A stretch of DNA of 64,000 nt from Roseihalotalea indica (lineage in GTDB: Bacteria; Bacteroidota; Bacteroidia; Cytophagales; Cyclobacteriaceae): contig NZ_JAINFL010000004.1 in assembly GCF_022458895.1 (NCBI RefSeq), forward strand, positions 806,001 through 870,000. The letters are read 5' to 3'. Below are positions 27,302-35,663 of this stretch, one piece after another (position 1 is the stretch's first letter; every line of letters starts with the position of its first letter). The notes beneath the pieces were generated by a model, which saw nothing but the letters and a program-made list of their open reading frames with translations, was not told the DNA's origin and searched no databases. The translations under genes and the position numbers were made by a program.

Positions 27302-28285
27302 TTAATTTGCTCCCCACGACAGCGGTGCCAGGAATAGTCCACCCTGCCCCCACCCGCAATGGGAAACATACCACTCTCCCGCTCGGCTCTGTACTACCTC
27401 TGAGGCATGAGCATTGTAGGTAAGCACTTTATCCTCCACATCCCACTGAAAGGGGTCATTACTTATCAAAGCTTCGGTCCGGGCATATTCTCCTCGTAAA
27501 CTAAGAAATAAGTAATACTTATCATCAAACTTTTGCACAAAAGGCGACTCGCAAGGTCCACCATAGGTACCAGAAGCGGTATCCTGATACGCGATGGCTC
27601 GCTCTGACCAATGCAGCAGATCATTACTTGTCCGATAGGCAACAATATGATGCCCTCCCTGGGGGTTATCGTTCGCGGTATAATACATCACCCACTGCTC
27701 TCCTATCCGTATAATGAAAGGATCGCGAGCATCATATCCGTCCTGAAAGAGGGGGTTATCCGGGTGTCGTTCCCAGTGCCATAAGTCGGTGGAAGTAGCC
27801 AGGTGTATGCGGTAACGTGCGTGGTCTTTATCTCCCGCACAGTAATACATGTAATAGACACCCTCGTGCAAAAACACATAAGGAGCCCACAAATGCTCTT
27901 CCTGCTGGGTGCTGTCTACCGAAAGCGCGAAGGGTTGTTTAACCCAATATTGCTGGGTAAGGCTATCGGCGGTGGCATGGGCAAAATGCTTTTCATCAAG
28001 CGGGTTAGCTGGCTCTTCATGCGTAATACCGAACATATGCCATTGCTCGTCCGGGCCGTATACAAAGCAATGATCGTTTATATACCAGGTAGTATCTTCT
28101 CCGACTGAAGGGTCATATATTTTGGTAAACTCTCCTACTGAGGGATTTATGTTAGCTTTTGCCTGATGGGCCGGAGTAACCAAAACTACACCGGCTGATA
28201 CAGGTTTTTTCTGTTCGCCAGTTATAAAAAATAGCCCTAGTGCCAGGCTTATTAACAGCACGAATGCTATTTTCATATCACACAA
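27302..28285 (-). CDS. Exported GH43/GH32-like five-bladed propeller glycosidase
   Basis: The protein has 327 residues and an N-terminal membrane-type leader (IAFVLLISLALGLFFI). Propeller blades show YINDHCFVYGPDEQWHMF, EEHLWAPYVFLHEGVYYMYY, YDARDPFIIRIGEQWVMYYT, GGPCESPFVQKFDDKYYLFL and HASEVVQSRAGEWYVSHCG. The ARDP motif and the Glu in CESP match the transition-state stabiliser and general acid of clan F/J enzymes; the base is probably Asp in INDH. It is the first enzyme gene after susD, across a 121-nt gap with a strong hairpin. The linkage is not predictable; alpha-L-arabinose or a galactose-type unit are options. Confidence 0.82.
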   Translation of the reverse strand: MCDMKIAFVLLISLALGLFFITGEQKKPVSAGVVLVTPAHQAKANINPSVGEFTKIYDPSVGEDTTWYINDHCFVYGPDEQWHMFGITHEEPANPLDEKHFAHATADSLTQQYWVKQPFALSVDSTQQEEHLWAPYVFLHEGVYYMYYCAGDKDHARYRIHLATSTDLWHWERHPDNPLFQDGYDARDPFIIRIGEQWVMYYTANDNPQGGHHIVAYRTSNDLLHWSERAIAYQDTASGTYGGPCESPFVQKFDDKYYLFLSLRGEYARTEALISNDPFQWDVEDKVLTYNAHASEVVQSRAGEWYVSHCGWGQGGLFLAPLSWGAN

Positions 28286-28362
28286 CGTATTCTTTGATCC
28301 TCACGACCACCCTCATGCAGAGCTTCACTGTTTTCTGTTGAAAATATTAGCACATGATTGAC

Positions 28363-28388
28363 GGAAACCACCCAAAAGGGCAGCCTCC
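28363..28388 (-). promoter_or_regulatory. Intercistronic hairpin after susD (locus 1)
   Basis: The leftward transcript can form GGAGGCTGCCC-TTTT-GGGTGGTTTCC, an 11-bp stem with four G-U pairs and a 4-nt loop. It sits between the susD stop and the first enzyme gene. There is no U tract, so it looks more like an mRNA-processing or stability element than a terminator. A similar hairpin is at the same place in locus 2. Confidence 0.4.
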
Positions 28389-28406
28389 GGTTAATGTTAT
28401 CGTTTT

Positions 28407-29885
28407 TTATTGATAAGCAGGGTTCTGAGTTAAGTTGGGATTTCTAATGATTTCATCCGGTGGCACCGGGAAGAATAAATGATCTTCCGTAGGTGAATTG
28501 GTCACTTCCATCAGATAATCCTTATCCCAGCGGTACAGATCAACCCAGCGGATGACGTCTTCGAACATGAACTCCCGCCTTTTCTCTTCGCGGATAGCCT
28601 GTCGCATTTCCTCCTGGGTAGTATAATCATTGGGGTTCAGCAGGGGAATGCCTACGGTGCCATTGGGAACTCCATCAAACCAGGCATTGACCCAACTGGC
28701 ATCTTCCGCCCGAGATCGCACCATGTTCAGAATACTGACGACTTCATCTTTATTCGCGGCAAAATCCAGCTCGTTCAAAATTTCAGCTTTGTTCATATAC
28801 AATTCCGAAGCACGAACCAGCACAAAATTAGCCTGTTCAATACCTCCATCCTGAAATAAGCGGGGAGGAAAGTACTTATTCGGCTGGTACTGAGGAGACC
28901 AGGGATGTGGAGTGTATGCCAGATCAAATCGTATATCTTTCCCTTGGGTAGCTCCAATGCTATCCGGTTTCTGAAAGATGCTCATGGCATCATCTGACCA
29001 CTCAAAATCAAACCCAAACCACCAGCCATACTGCCCCGAGCCGAAGAAGCCCGGAGAGAAGTCATTCTGCTGCTCAAAGATAGATTCGCTGGAGTTGAAC
29101 GGCTCCTGAAAGATTGTTCTCCAGGGCGTAGCAAACGGATACAAGCCACTATCAATAATTTCGTCGGATAAGCTAAGTGCCGTTTCCCAATCATTTTCCT
29201 GAAGGGCCAGACGAGCCTGATACGCCTTGGCAGCCCACTTGCTGGCTCGCCCTTTCACCGAATTGGTAACGTTATCATCAGAATAATTGGTAAGAGCATC
29301 CGGAAGGTTGTTAGCGGCAAATTCCAGATCGGCTTTGATCTGCGCCAGTATATCTTCCCGGGGTGATTTCGCCACCAATGCGTCATTCACATCCTTAGGA
29401 AATTCAGTGATCAGCGGCACACTTCCCCATCCTACATACAGATAGTAATAGGCTAGCCCCCTGATGAACCGCCCTTCGGCTAATATCTGGGTTTTACGCT
29501 CATTGGGGGTAAATTCTTCCGGTGCCAGCTTTTCTACTTCTTCCAGAAGGAAATTCACATTGGCAATAGTCTCGTACATATTGCCCCACTGGCCTAGCGG
29601 TGCCACAGTAGGATCAAGCTCTGCCCGGTCTTTATAACCGGATGCAAAACCTGAAGATTGCTTGACATCATCTGTGCCTACCTGCACAAAAGTTATGATC
29701 ATAGAATAGCATGATTCGTTGAAGAAGCGATTATAGACTCCGGTCAGGCCGATTTCGGCGGCGGCAGCATCTTCGTAAAAGGTTTCGGCGCTGATTTGCG
29801 ATATGGGTTCTTCTTCCAGAAAATCCTCGCAAGACCAGCTTACGATCAGAAGCCCACAGGCTAGTATATATGCTATATATTTCAT
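28407..29885 (-). CDS. SusD/RagB-family glycan-binding lipoprotein (locus 1)
   Basis: The start MKYIAYILACG is preferred because it gives a standard lipoprotein signal (LLIVSWSC) and lies 30 nt after the susC stop; a longer frame adds nine residues. The 492-residue protein has the SusD plan: N-terminal EDFLEEEPISQISAETFY, TPR-like helices, then ERRREFMFED-type sequence (REEKRREFMFEDVIRWVDLY), and the closing FFPVPPDEIIRNPNLTQNP. Established role: surface lid of the SusC channel that captures glycan. It is translationally close to susC and upstream of the locus-1 enzymes. Confidence 0.95.
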   Translation of the reverse strand: MKYIAYILACGLLIVSWSCEDFLEEEPISQISAETFYEDAAAAEIGLTGVYNRFFNESCYSMIITFVQVGTDDVKQSSGFASGYKDRAELDPTVAPLGQWGNMYETIANVNFLLEEVEKLAPEEFTPNERKTQILAEGRFIRGLAYYYLYVGWGSVPLITEFPKDVNDALVAKSPREDILAQIKADLEFAANNLPDALTNYSDDNVTNSVKGRASKWAAKAYQARLALQENDWETALSLSDEIIDSGLYPFATPWRTIFQEPFNSSESIFEQQNDFSPGFFGSGQYGWWFGFDFEWSDDAMSIFQKPDSIGATQGKDIRFDLAYTPHPWSPQYQPNKYFPPRLFQDGGIEQANFVLVRASELYMNKAEILNELDFAANKDEVVSILNMVRSRAEDASWVNAWFDGVPNGTVGIPLLNPNDYTTQEEMRQAIREEKRREFMFEDVIRWVDLYRWDKDYLMEVTNSPTEDHLFFPVPPDEIIRNPNLTQNPAYQ

Positions 29886-29915
29886 GGTTGTTATCGTTTT
29901 GATGCTCATCAATGG

Positions 29916-32900
29916 TTAAAAGGATAGACTTACTCCTATGACATAGGATTTGGCCTGAGGATAGGTGCCGTTATCATAGCCTTTTCTAAGTCCGCTATTT
30001 TGTCCTCCATTCGCCCCGGTGAAGTGATCTACCTCAGGATCGTAGCCGGTGTATTTGGTAAAGGTGAGCAGGTTATTGGTGGTGAAGTACACCCTGGCCC
30101 GGTTGAACCCGATACGCTCGGCTACGCTTTCTCCCAGATTGTACCCCAGGGTCAGGGTCTTGAGTCGCAGGTATGAACCGTCCTCTAACCACCCATCGTG
30201 CGATAAGTTGTAATCGTTGTTCTCCTGATCATAATTGGGCCGGGGGTACTCGGTTACATCTCCAGGATTTTGCCAGCGATTGTCAAAGGCTTTCTGAGTT
30301 GTGTTGGCACTAATGACGTTTCTGCCACCAACATTCATCAGCTCCATATATCGGCGGGTCAGGTTGTACACTTTATTTCCGTAAGAATACTGGAAGAAAA
30401 CTGACATATCAAAATTTTTGTACGATACGTAGTTGGTAATCCCCCCGAAGAAGTCGGGGAATGGACTCCCGGCAATGACCAAATCATCTTCATTAATTGC
30501 CTCGTCGCCATTCTGATCAACCAACTCTAGTATACCGGTCTCAGGATTTACGTATTTTTCTCGTTCGTACAGGTAAAAGCTGATTTCTTCCCCCACCCGG
30601 GCAATGCTGTAACCGGTAGTATTGCTACCCACCAGTACATCTTCATCATCCAACAGCTCCAGAATTTTATTCTGATTGGTTGCGATGTTGAAATTGGTAG
30701 TCCAGTAAAAATCGTTGTTACGAATGTTCACCGAATTAAAGCTGAATTCAAAGCCACGGTTTTCCAGTTTTCCTACGTTGTCCTGAATATTCGCAAAACC
30801 ACTTTGCAAAGGTAAAGGAACCTGAAATAAGAGCTTATCAGTCGTTTTAATGTAGTAATCGGTGGTGATGCTTAAGCGGTCGTTCAGCAGTGACGCATCT
30901 AACCCGATGTCTAGCTGGGTAGTTTCTTCCCAGGTTAGATCATTACTAGCCAGACTGGCGAAGGTAGCCCCCGTAGAACCGGTGTAGTTATTTCCAAAGT
31001 TTGTTCCTCCTCCCAGGTTCAGTAAAGCCCGTGAGGCATAATTACCAATCTCCTGATTACCCGTTACTCCGTAACTAGCCCGGATCTTCAGATCGGAGAT
31101 CGGGGCGACATCCTGCATAAAGGGTTCGTCAGAAATTCTCCAACCTACGGCCGCCGAAGGGAAGAAACCAAAGCGATTGTTTTTCCCAAAGCGTGAGGAC
31201 CCATCGTAACGGGCATTCACGTTAAACAAGTATCGCCCCTTCAAGGTATAATTCAAGCGGGTAAAGAAAGAAGCCAGGCTCCAGGCTTGCATTTCTGAGT
31301 CTACCACGTCAAATTCTGTCCCGGCATTGAAGGTGGGAATATTGGCAGTTTCCAGTCCGGATACCAGCACAAAGCTTCGCTCAAACTGAGAACGCTGAGA
31401 ACTGGTTCCTACTAAGGCTGTAAAGCTGCTTTCCGAGCCCACTTCCAGGTCGTAGGTCAGGTAATTATCCAGGGTCCAGAGCAATAAATCGTAGGTTCTA
31501 CGAGATGTTTGCCCTTCTCCATCAGAAGTACCTTCCAGCTGGTTAGGGTTCGGGGGATTGAACCACTCTTCGTTTTCGCTGCGGATGTCCGCACTGAAGC
31601 GGCTGGTAAGCATCAGATTATCAGTAAAGCTGATGTTAGCAAAAACCGATGGCAAGGTACGACGCACATTATTATTGATGCTGATATCCAATGCCTGACG
31701 TACGGGGTTGCCAAAAGAACCCTGGAGTGGATCAATGCTATAGTACCCGTTAGAGGCTAATACCGGAACCGTAGGGCTTTTCACCAGTGCGGTACTTAAA
31801 GCCGGGGTGCCGTAAATATGGTTGTAGTTACTGGCATCCCCCGAATCCGGGCTACCGTCATTTTTCACCCGATCCTGATCGGTATAGGAGGTAAAGAAGG
31901 TAATTCCCAGCTTGACAAAGTCATTTACTTTATGATCCACATTAGCCCGCAGACTGTACCGCTGAAATCTGGTATCAACGATGGTTCCTTCCTGGTTCAG
32001 ATAGCCACCGCTGATCATGTAGCCTGTCGTCTTGTTTCCGCCCCGCGCCGATAGGTTGGCGTTATAGATGTGAGCGGTACGAAACAGTTCATCCTGCCAG
32101 TCGGTATCTGTAGTTGGGTTATTGATAAAATCCTGGCTGTATACCGGAGGCTCATCAATCTGAGCCATTCCTTCATTGGCTAGGGTTGCAAAATCGGATG
32201 CTCCTAATACATCATAGCGAGAAGTAACCTGGGAAAGGCCGGTATAAGCATCGAAGCTGATTTCTGATACCCCCTCTTCCCCCCGCTTGGTCGTAATCAG
32301 TACTACCCCATTGGAAGCACGGGCTCCATAGATGGCAGTGGCTGCGGCGTCTTTCAAAATTTCAATAGACTCAATATCAGAGGGGTTAATCTGGCTAATA
32401 CCGTTTACCCGTGCCTGTCCCACGTTTACATTCGAGGTTTGAGCATTATCAATGGGCACTCCATCAACCACAAACAGCGGGTCACTGCCGGAGCCGATGG
32501 AAGTGGTACCGCGAATCCGCATCGTAATTCCCCCACCGGGTTCGCCGGTATTATTAATGACTACCACGCCCGGTGCTCTACCCTGAATGGACTGATCAAT
32601 CCCAACGACGGGCATTTCTTTGATTTGCTCAGCGTCAATGGAAGTGATGGCGCTGGTCAGCTCACGCTTGCTTTGCGCGCCATATCCAACCACTACTACT
32701 TCCGAAAGAGAGCTTACGTCAGGAGCCATACTGACGTTAATGGTCGTCTGGTCTCCTACCTCTACTTCTTCGGTTAAATAACCTAAATAACTGAAAATCA
32801 GCACGGCATCTTCCGGTACATTTATCCGGTATTTACCTTCAACATCGGTGGTAGTACCCCGGGTAGTACCTTTGATCAAGATGTTTACGCCCGGAAGCGC

Positions 32901-33359
32901 AGAGTCATCATCCAGCGCCCTCACTACGCCTTCAACTGCATGGTCGGCTAGGGAGAGTTCTTCATCCAGCTGTTCCATCACTGCCGAATTTTGAGCCTTG
33001 CGCTTGTTAACATAGATGTTCTCGTTAATTCTCAAAAAGCTTAATCCGGCTTCCTTAGAAATGTAGCGCAGCACATATCCTAGTGATTTATTTCGAAGAT
33101 CAGCTGAAATACGGCGATTGGTATTAATGACCCCTTTGTTGAAAGAGAAAGTAAAGTTTGTTTTGTTTTCAATTTGGGCAAAAGCATCCTCTAGCCTAGT
33201 GTCTTTCACCTGAATGGAAAGGTATACTTCTTCTACACTGACAGACTGACTTTTGCCGGGGCTGGCTAGCAGCACCGAAGCAAATATACATTGGAGGGTG
33301 AATGCGTATAAAGTAAACTTTGACATGAACGCAATTTGCCTTAGTAAATTTAATGGCAT
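29916..33359 (-). CDS. SusC/RagA TonB-dependent outer-membrane transporter with STN domain (locus 1)
   Basis: About 1147 residues from the chosen start MPLNLLRQIAF. Signal sequence (LYAFTLQCIFASVLLASPG), then an STN domain (residues 45-95), a carboxypeptidase-regulatory-like domain (LPGVNILIKGTTRGTTTDV), the SusC marker SEVVVVGYGAQSKRELTSAI, a plug with RIRGTTSIGSGSDPLFVVDG, and a 22-strand barrel ending in SYVIGVSLSF. The STN domain is the FecR-contact module in sigma-regulated transporters, which matches the FecR and sigma genes upstream. The 5' leader is almost identical to a second copy at 39.9-40.1 kb. An in-frame ATG further upstream is possible but would lie in the leader region shared by both copies. 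Confidence 0.95.
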   Translation of the reverse strand: MPLNLLRQIAFMSKFTLYAFTLQCIFASVLLASPGKSQSVSVEEVYLSIQVKDTRLEDAFAQIENKTNFTFSFNKGVINTNRRISADLRNKSLGYVLRYISKEAGLSFLRINENIYVNKRKAQNSAVMEQLDEELSLADHAVEGVVRALDDDSALPGVNILIKGTTRGTTTDVEGKYRINVPEDAVLIFSYLGYLTEEVEVGDQTTINVSMAPDVSSLSEVVVVGYGAQSKRELTSAITSIDAEQIKEMPVVGIDQSIQGRAPGVVVINNTGEPGGGITMRIRGTTSIGSGSDPLFVVDGVPIDNAQTSNVNVGQARVNGISQINPSDIESIEILKDAAATAIYGARASNGVVLITTKRGEEGVSEISFDAYTGLSQVTSRYDVLGASDFATLANEGMAQIDEPPVYSQDFINNPTTDTDWQDELFRTAHIYNANLSARGGNKTTGYMISGGYLNQEGTIVDTRFQRYSLRANVDHKVNDFVKLGITFFTSYTDQDRVKNDGSPDSGDASNYNHIYGTPALSTALVKSPTVPVLASNGYYSIDPLQGSFGNPVRQALDISINNNVRRTLPSVFANISFTDNLMLTSRFSADIRSENEEWFNPPNPNQLEGTSDGEGQTSRRTYDLLLWTLDNYLTYDLEVGSESSFTALVGTSSQRSQFERSFVLVSGLETANIPTFNAGTEFDVVDSEMQAWSLASFFTRLNYTLKGRYLFNVNARYDGSSRFGKNNRFGFFPSAAVGWRISDEPFMQDVAPISDLKIRASYGVTGNQEIGNYASRALLNLGGGTNFGNNYTGSTGATFASLASNDLTWEETTQLDIGLDASLLNDRLSITTDYYIKTTDKLLFQVPLPLQSGFANIQDNVGKLENRGFEFSFNSVNIRNNDFYWTTNFNIATNQNKILELLDDEDVLVGSNTTGYSIARVGEEISFYLYEREKYVNPETGILELVDQNGDEAINEDDLVIAGSPFPDFFGGITNYVSYKNFDMSVFFQYSYGNKVYNLTRRYMELMNVGGRNVISANTTQKAFDNRWQNPGDVTEYPRPNYDQENNDYNLSHDGWLEDGSYLRLKTLTLGYNLGESVAERIGFNRARVYFTTNNLLTFTKYTGYDPEVDHFTGANGGQNSGLRKGYDNGTYPQAKSYVIGVSLSF

Positions 33360-33530
33360 AACTTGAGTAGGTTTAGTTGAACAGGGAGTTTGACTGACAA
33401 GAAAGACCCACTTTGCTATACGAAGTGCCAACCAGTTTTAGCAAAGCCAGTCTTCCGGAAAAGCCAGTAACCCAAGCCGGGCCCTGGCTTTTTTTCTCTT
33501 AACTGGTATCAGGAATAAGTTGCTGCATGA
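33297..33530. repeat. Duplicated susC leader, copy 1
   Basis: About 230 bp covering the first codons of susC and most of its leader are nearly identical to 39885-40116. The longest shared block runs from TTGCCTTAGTAAATTTAATG to TGGCTTTTTTTC and beyond, with only a few substitutions. The duplicate sits in the same order downstream of a sigma factor copy. Confidence 0.9.
33459..33495 (+). terminator. Terminator-like hairpin in the susC leader, pointing against susC (copy 1)
   Basis: Read rightward, AAAAGCCAG (33459-33467) pairs perfectly with CTGGCTTTT (33484-33492) across a 16-nt loop and ends in a run of seven T. No rightward gene precedes it, since susC reads the other way. Read leftward, the same stem ends in only four T. 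It is conserved in the second leader copy. Confidence 0.5.
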
Positions 33531-33559
33531 GTAGTACGGGTAGTTTTAGGCTGTTGCAT
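33519..33559 (-). promoter_or_regulatory. Candidate ECF-sigma promoter elements upstream of susC (locus 1)
   Basis: In the leftward sense two copies of ATGCARCARC are present: ATGCAACAGC (33559-33550) and ATGCAGCAAC (33528-33519), 31 bp apart. AATACAACAAC/ATGCAGCAAC recur upstream of the duplicated leader, and ATACAACGAC/ATGCAACAGC upstream of locus-2 susC. The GCAACA core resembles an ECF -35 element. ATACCAGTT follows 9-12 nt downstream of one copy in all three. Assignment to the sigma factors is inferred. Confidence 0.4.
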
Positions 33560-33583
33560 TAGTTTCTATTAGTCAATCTTCAT

Positions 33584-34639
33584 TTATCGTATAAATACTG
33601 TGTCTCCTTTTATTTCGTACTTAAAATCAGAGGTGTAGCTGATACCCTCCAGCACATGTTCCAGCGACTTATGCTGGAAGCTTCCGTCAAAGCCCTTCTT
33701 GATCGGTTCCTGCCGTAGTACCCTGAATTCTACTCCGTACCAACGTTCCAGCTGGTCGACTACCTCATCAAAGCGGGCATTATCAAACACCAGTATATCC
33801 TGATTCCAGGCCGTAATTCGCTCGATATCGACTGAAGCTACTTTGGTGATCAGGCTTCGCCTATCGTAGGTAGCCATCTCTGAGGGTTGTAATACCACTG
33901 AGTGGTTCGTCATTGTATCATTATTGGCGACCATTACTTTTCCGGTTACTACTGCTACTTCTATAGATTCTTCGTCGGGATACGTTCGGATATTGAATGA
34001 GGTGCCCAGCACTTTGGTTGAAATGTTGCCGGTGTGAACGATAAAGGGGCGGTCAGGATCGGGGGTTACTTCAAAGAAAGCTTCTCCTTCCAGATATACT
34101 TCTCGCTGTTCGGGGGCAAACGGATGATTGTAGGTCAGCTTGCTATCGGCATTGAGTTTCACCTGCGTACCATCAGAGAAGGTAATTTGCAGCTTTTGTC
34201 CATTCTGGGTTCGCTTCTCGATATGAGCAACCGGCGTTTCTACTACGGAAGGCTGTGTATGCTGAGAAAAATATACTACCAGGGAAACCGCTACCAGCGG
34301 CAGGACAATTATTGCTGCTCGTAATAGCCAGTTCCATCGTGTTCCGGAATTCTTGTCTAGCTTTCTTTCACTAACTTTTTCTCTGGCAAAAGTATCAGCA
34401 CGAATTTCACTCCATAGAGTACGGACCTCTTGTTTGCTGAATCGCAAATCCCGGTACTGAGCTGACTCGATAATAATAGCGGCCTCCTCAGCCAATGATT
34501 TTTTTTCGGGATAAGTCTCCAGTATAAGTTTCCATTCGTGCCCCTCAGGCCCGTCAGGATCTTTCACTCCTAACCGAAAAGATTCATCCATTAGGAAATC
34601 GTACAGTTCGTATTGCTCAATATTCAAGCCTTCAGCCAT
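33584..34639 (-). CDS. FecR-type anti-sigma factor/sigma regulator (locus 1)
   Basis: 351 residues. The N-terminal 100 residues are cytoplasmic and helical (anti-sigma part), followed by one membrane segment (LLRAAIIVLPLVAVSLVVYF). The periplasmic FecR domain has TFSDGTQVKLNADSKLTYNH, then YLEGEAFFEVTPD and VLGTSFNIRTY. The C-terminal DUF4974-like domain shows FDNARFDEVVDQLERWYGV and ends with YEIKGDTVFIR. Established role: transfers the ligand-loaded state of the SusC STN domain to the cognate ECF sigma factor. It lies 112 nt downstream of the sigma gene and 224 nt upstream of the chosen susC start. A degraded copy of its 3' end lies near 40.2 kb. Confidence 0.94.
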   Translation of the reverse strand: MAEGLNIEQYELYDFLMDESFRLGVKDPDGPEGHEWKLILETYPEKKSLAEEAAIIIESAQYRDLRFSKQEVRTLWSEIRADTFAREKVSERKLDKNSGTRWNWLLRAAIIVLPLVAVSLVVYFSQHTQPSVVETPVAHIEKRTQNGQKLQITFSDGTQVKLNADSKLTYNHPFAPEQREVYLEGEAFFEVTPDPDRPFIVHTGNISTKVLGTSFNIRTYPDEESIEVAVVTGKVMVANNDTMTNHSVVLQPSEMATYDRRSLITKVASVDIERITAWNQDILVFDNARFDEVVDQLERWYGVEFRVLRQEPIKKGFDGSFQHKSLEHVLEGISYTSDFKYEIKGDTVFIR

Positions 34640-34751
34640 CAGTGTTGTGTGGTGTACCTTTTATGGCTAAAGGAGAATACTTTTCAATATCTACTCACTT
34701 TGTCTACTTTTTTTTAAAATTTTTAAGCAGAACTGAAAAAGAGATTTCTTT

Positions 34752-35405
34752 TTAAGAGATGTCCGGCAGATGGGCCAGCAGTAAAAGGAGAGTATGGATG
34801 CTGGTGCACTTCATGTTCTGGCGAAGACTACTCAACCCCCGGTGCATCAAATTATACACCGACTGGGCATTGATCCCCAGAATCTGTGCGATCTCTTCCG
34901 GGGTGAACCCACTGTAATACCGCAGAAATAACACTTCCTTCTGCCGAGAGGATAGCTTGTTCAACTCCTGCTGAAGACGAACCTGGGTTTCCCGAGCCAC
35001 CTCCGCCTTCATCAGCGTCAGCTCATGGGAGAAGGTAAACCACTCTTCGGGTGCCTGTTCGGTTATCGCCTCCCCTGCCCTGCGCCGATCCGCCCGAAGC
35101 TTGCTGACTAACTGACGCCGAAAGGCTTTCATCAGGTAATATTGGATAGAATCGGTGTTACCCAGGGTGCTGCGGTGATTCCACAAATCAACAAACAGAT
35201 CATGAATCGTATCTTCCACCCGGTCCCGGTCGGCCTCAATGCGCAGCCCGTAGTTGGTCAGGAGCCCGATGTATTGCTGATAGATGCGTTCAAATGCCTG
35301 GGCATCGCCAGCCTTAAAGGCCGCCCAGAGGGAAGTGTCCCCGACGAAGTCCTCGGCGAAGTCCTCGACAGAATTTCTGAGAGTATGTAGGTGGTCGGCA
35401 TTCAT
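34752..35405 (-). CDS. ECF RNA polymerase sigma factor (locus 1)
   Basis: This 217-residue protein has sigma region 2 (FKAGDAQAFERIYQQYIGLL and DTIHDLFVDLWNHR) and region 4 (SSRQKEVLFLRYYSGFTPEE, then IAQILGINAQSVYNLMHRGL). A hydrophobic tail, HTLLLLLAHLPDIS, follows. It heads the sigma-FecR-SusC-SusD order typical of Bacteroidota glycan loci. A second gene 5 kb away is about 92% identical by eye, and the last 100 residues, including all of region 4, are the same. The leader motif TAGGAGCTTTTTGAGCCG before the ATG is shared by both. An upstream TATATTTT (35500-35507) is a weak match to the housekeeping -7 element. Confidence 0.94.
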   Translation of the reverse strand: MNADHLHTLRNSVEDFAEDFVGDTSLWAAFKAGDAQAFERIYQQYIGLLTNYGLRIEADRDRVEDTIHDLFVDLWNHRSTLGNTDSIQYYLMKAFRRQLVSKLRADRRRAGEAITEQAPEEWFTFSHELTLMKAEVARETQVRLQQELNKLSSRQKEVLFLRYYSGFTPEEIAQILGINAQSVYNLMHRGLSSLRQNMKCTSIHTLLLLLAHLPDIS

Positions 35406-35593
35406 GGCAAACGGCTCAAAAAGCTCCTAGAAAAGCTATTTCAATTAACCAATCTCGCAATATTCAGCTAAAACTACAACTTTCCTGTTTATGATCTGAA
35501 AAATATAGCACATAAAATGATGATCTGTTTGCTGATTTCTTAAAATTATATTGAATCAGCGAAGCCACCATCTGAAAGTTTATCGCTATTTGC

Positions 35594-35630
35594 CAAAAAG
35601 AAAAAAGCAGCCCGTTAAACAGGCTGCTTT
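35594..35630 (-). terminator. Rho-independent terminator of the T9SS cargo gene
   Basis: In the leftward sense AAAGCAGCC (35630-35622) pairs perfectly with GGCTGCTTT (35612-35604) around a 9-nt loop, followed by TTTTTTCTTTTT. It lies 34 nt beyond the stop codon. The rightward face has a weak T tail, so it might work both ways, but no rightward gene ends here. Confidence 0.85.
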
Positions 35631-35663
35631 CTCACACGTAACTACTTAAACACACATCAATTG

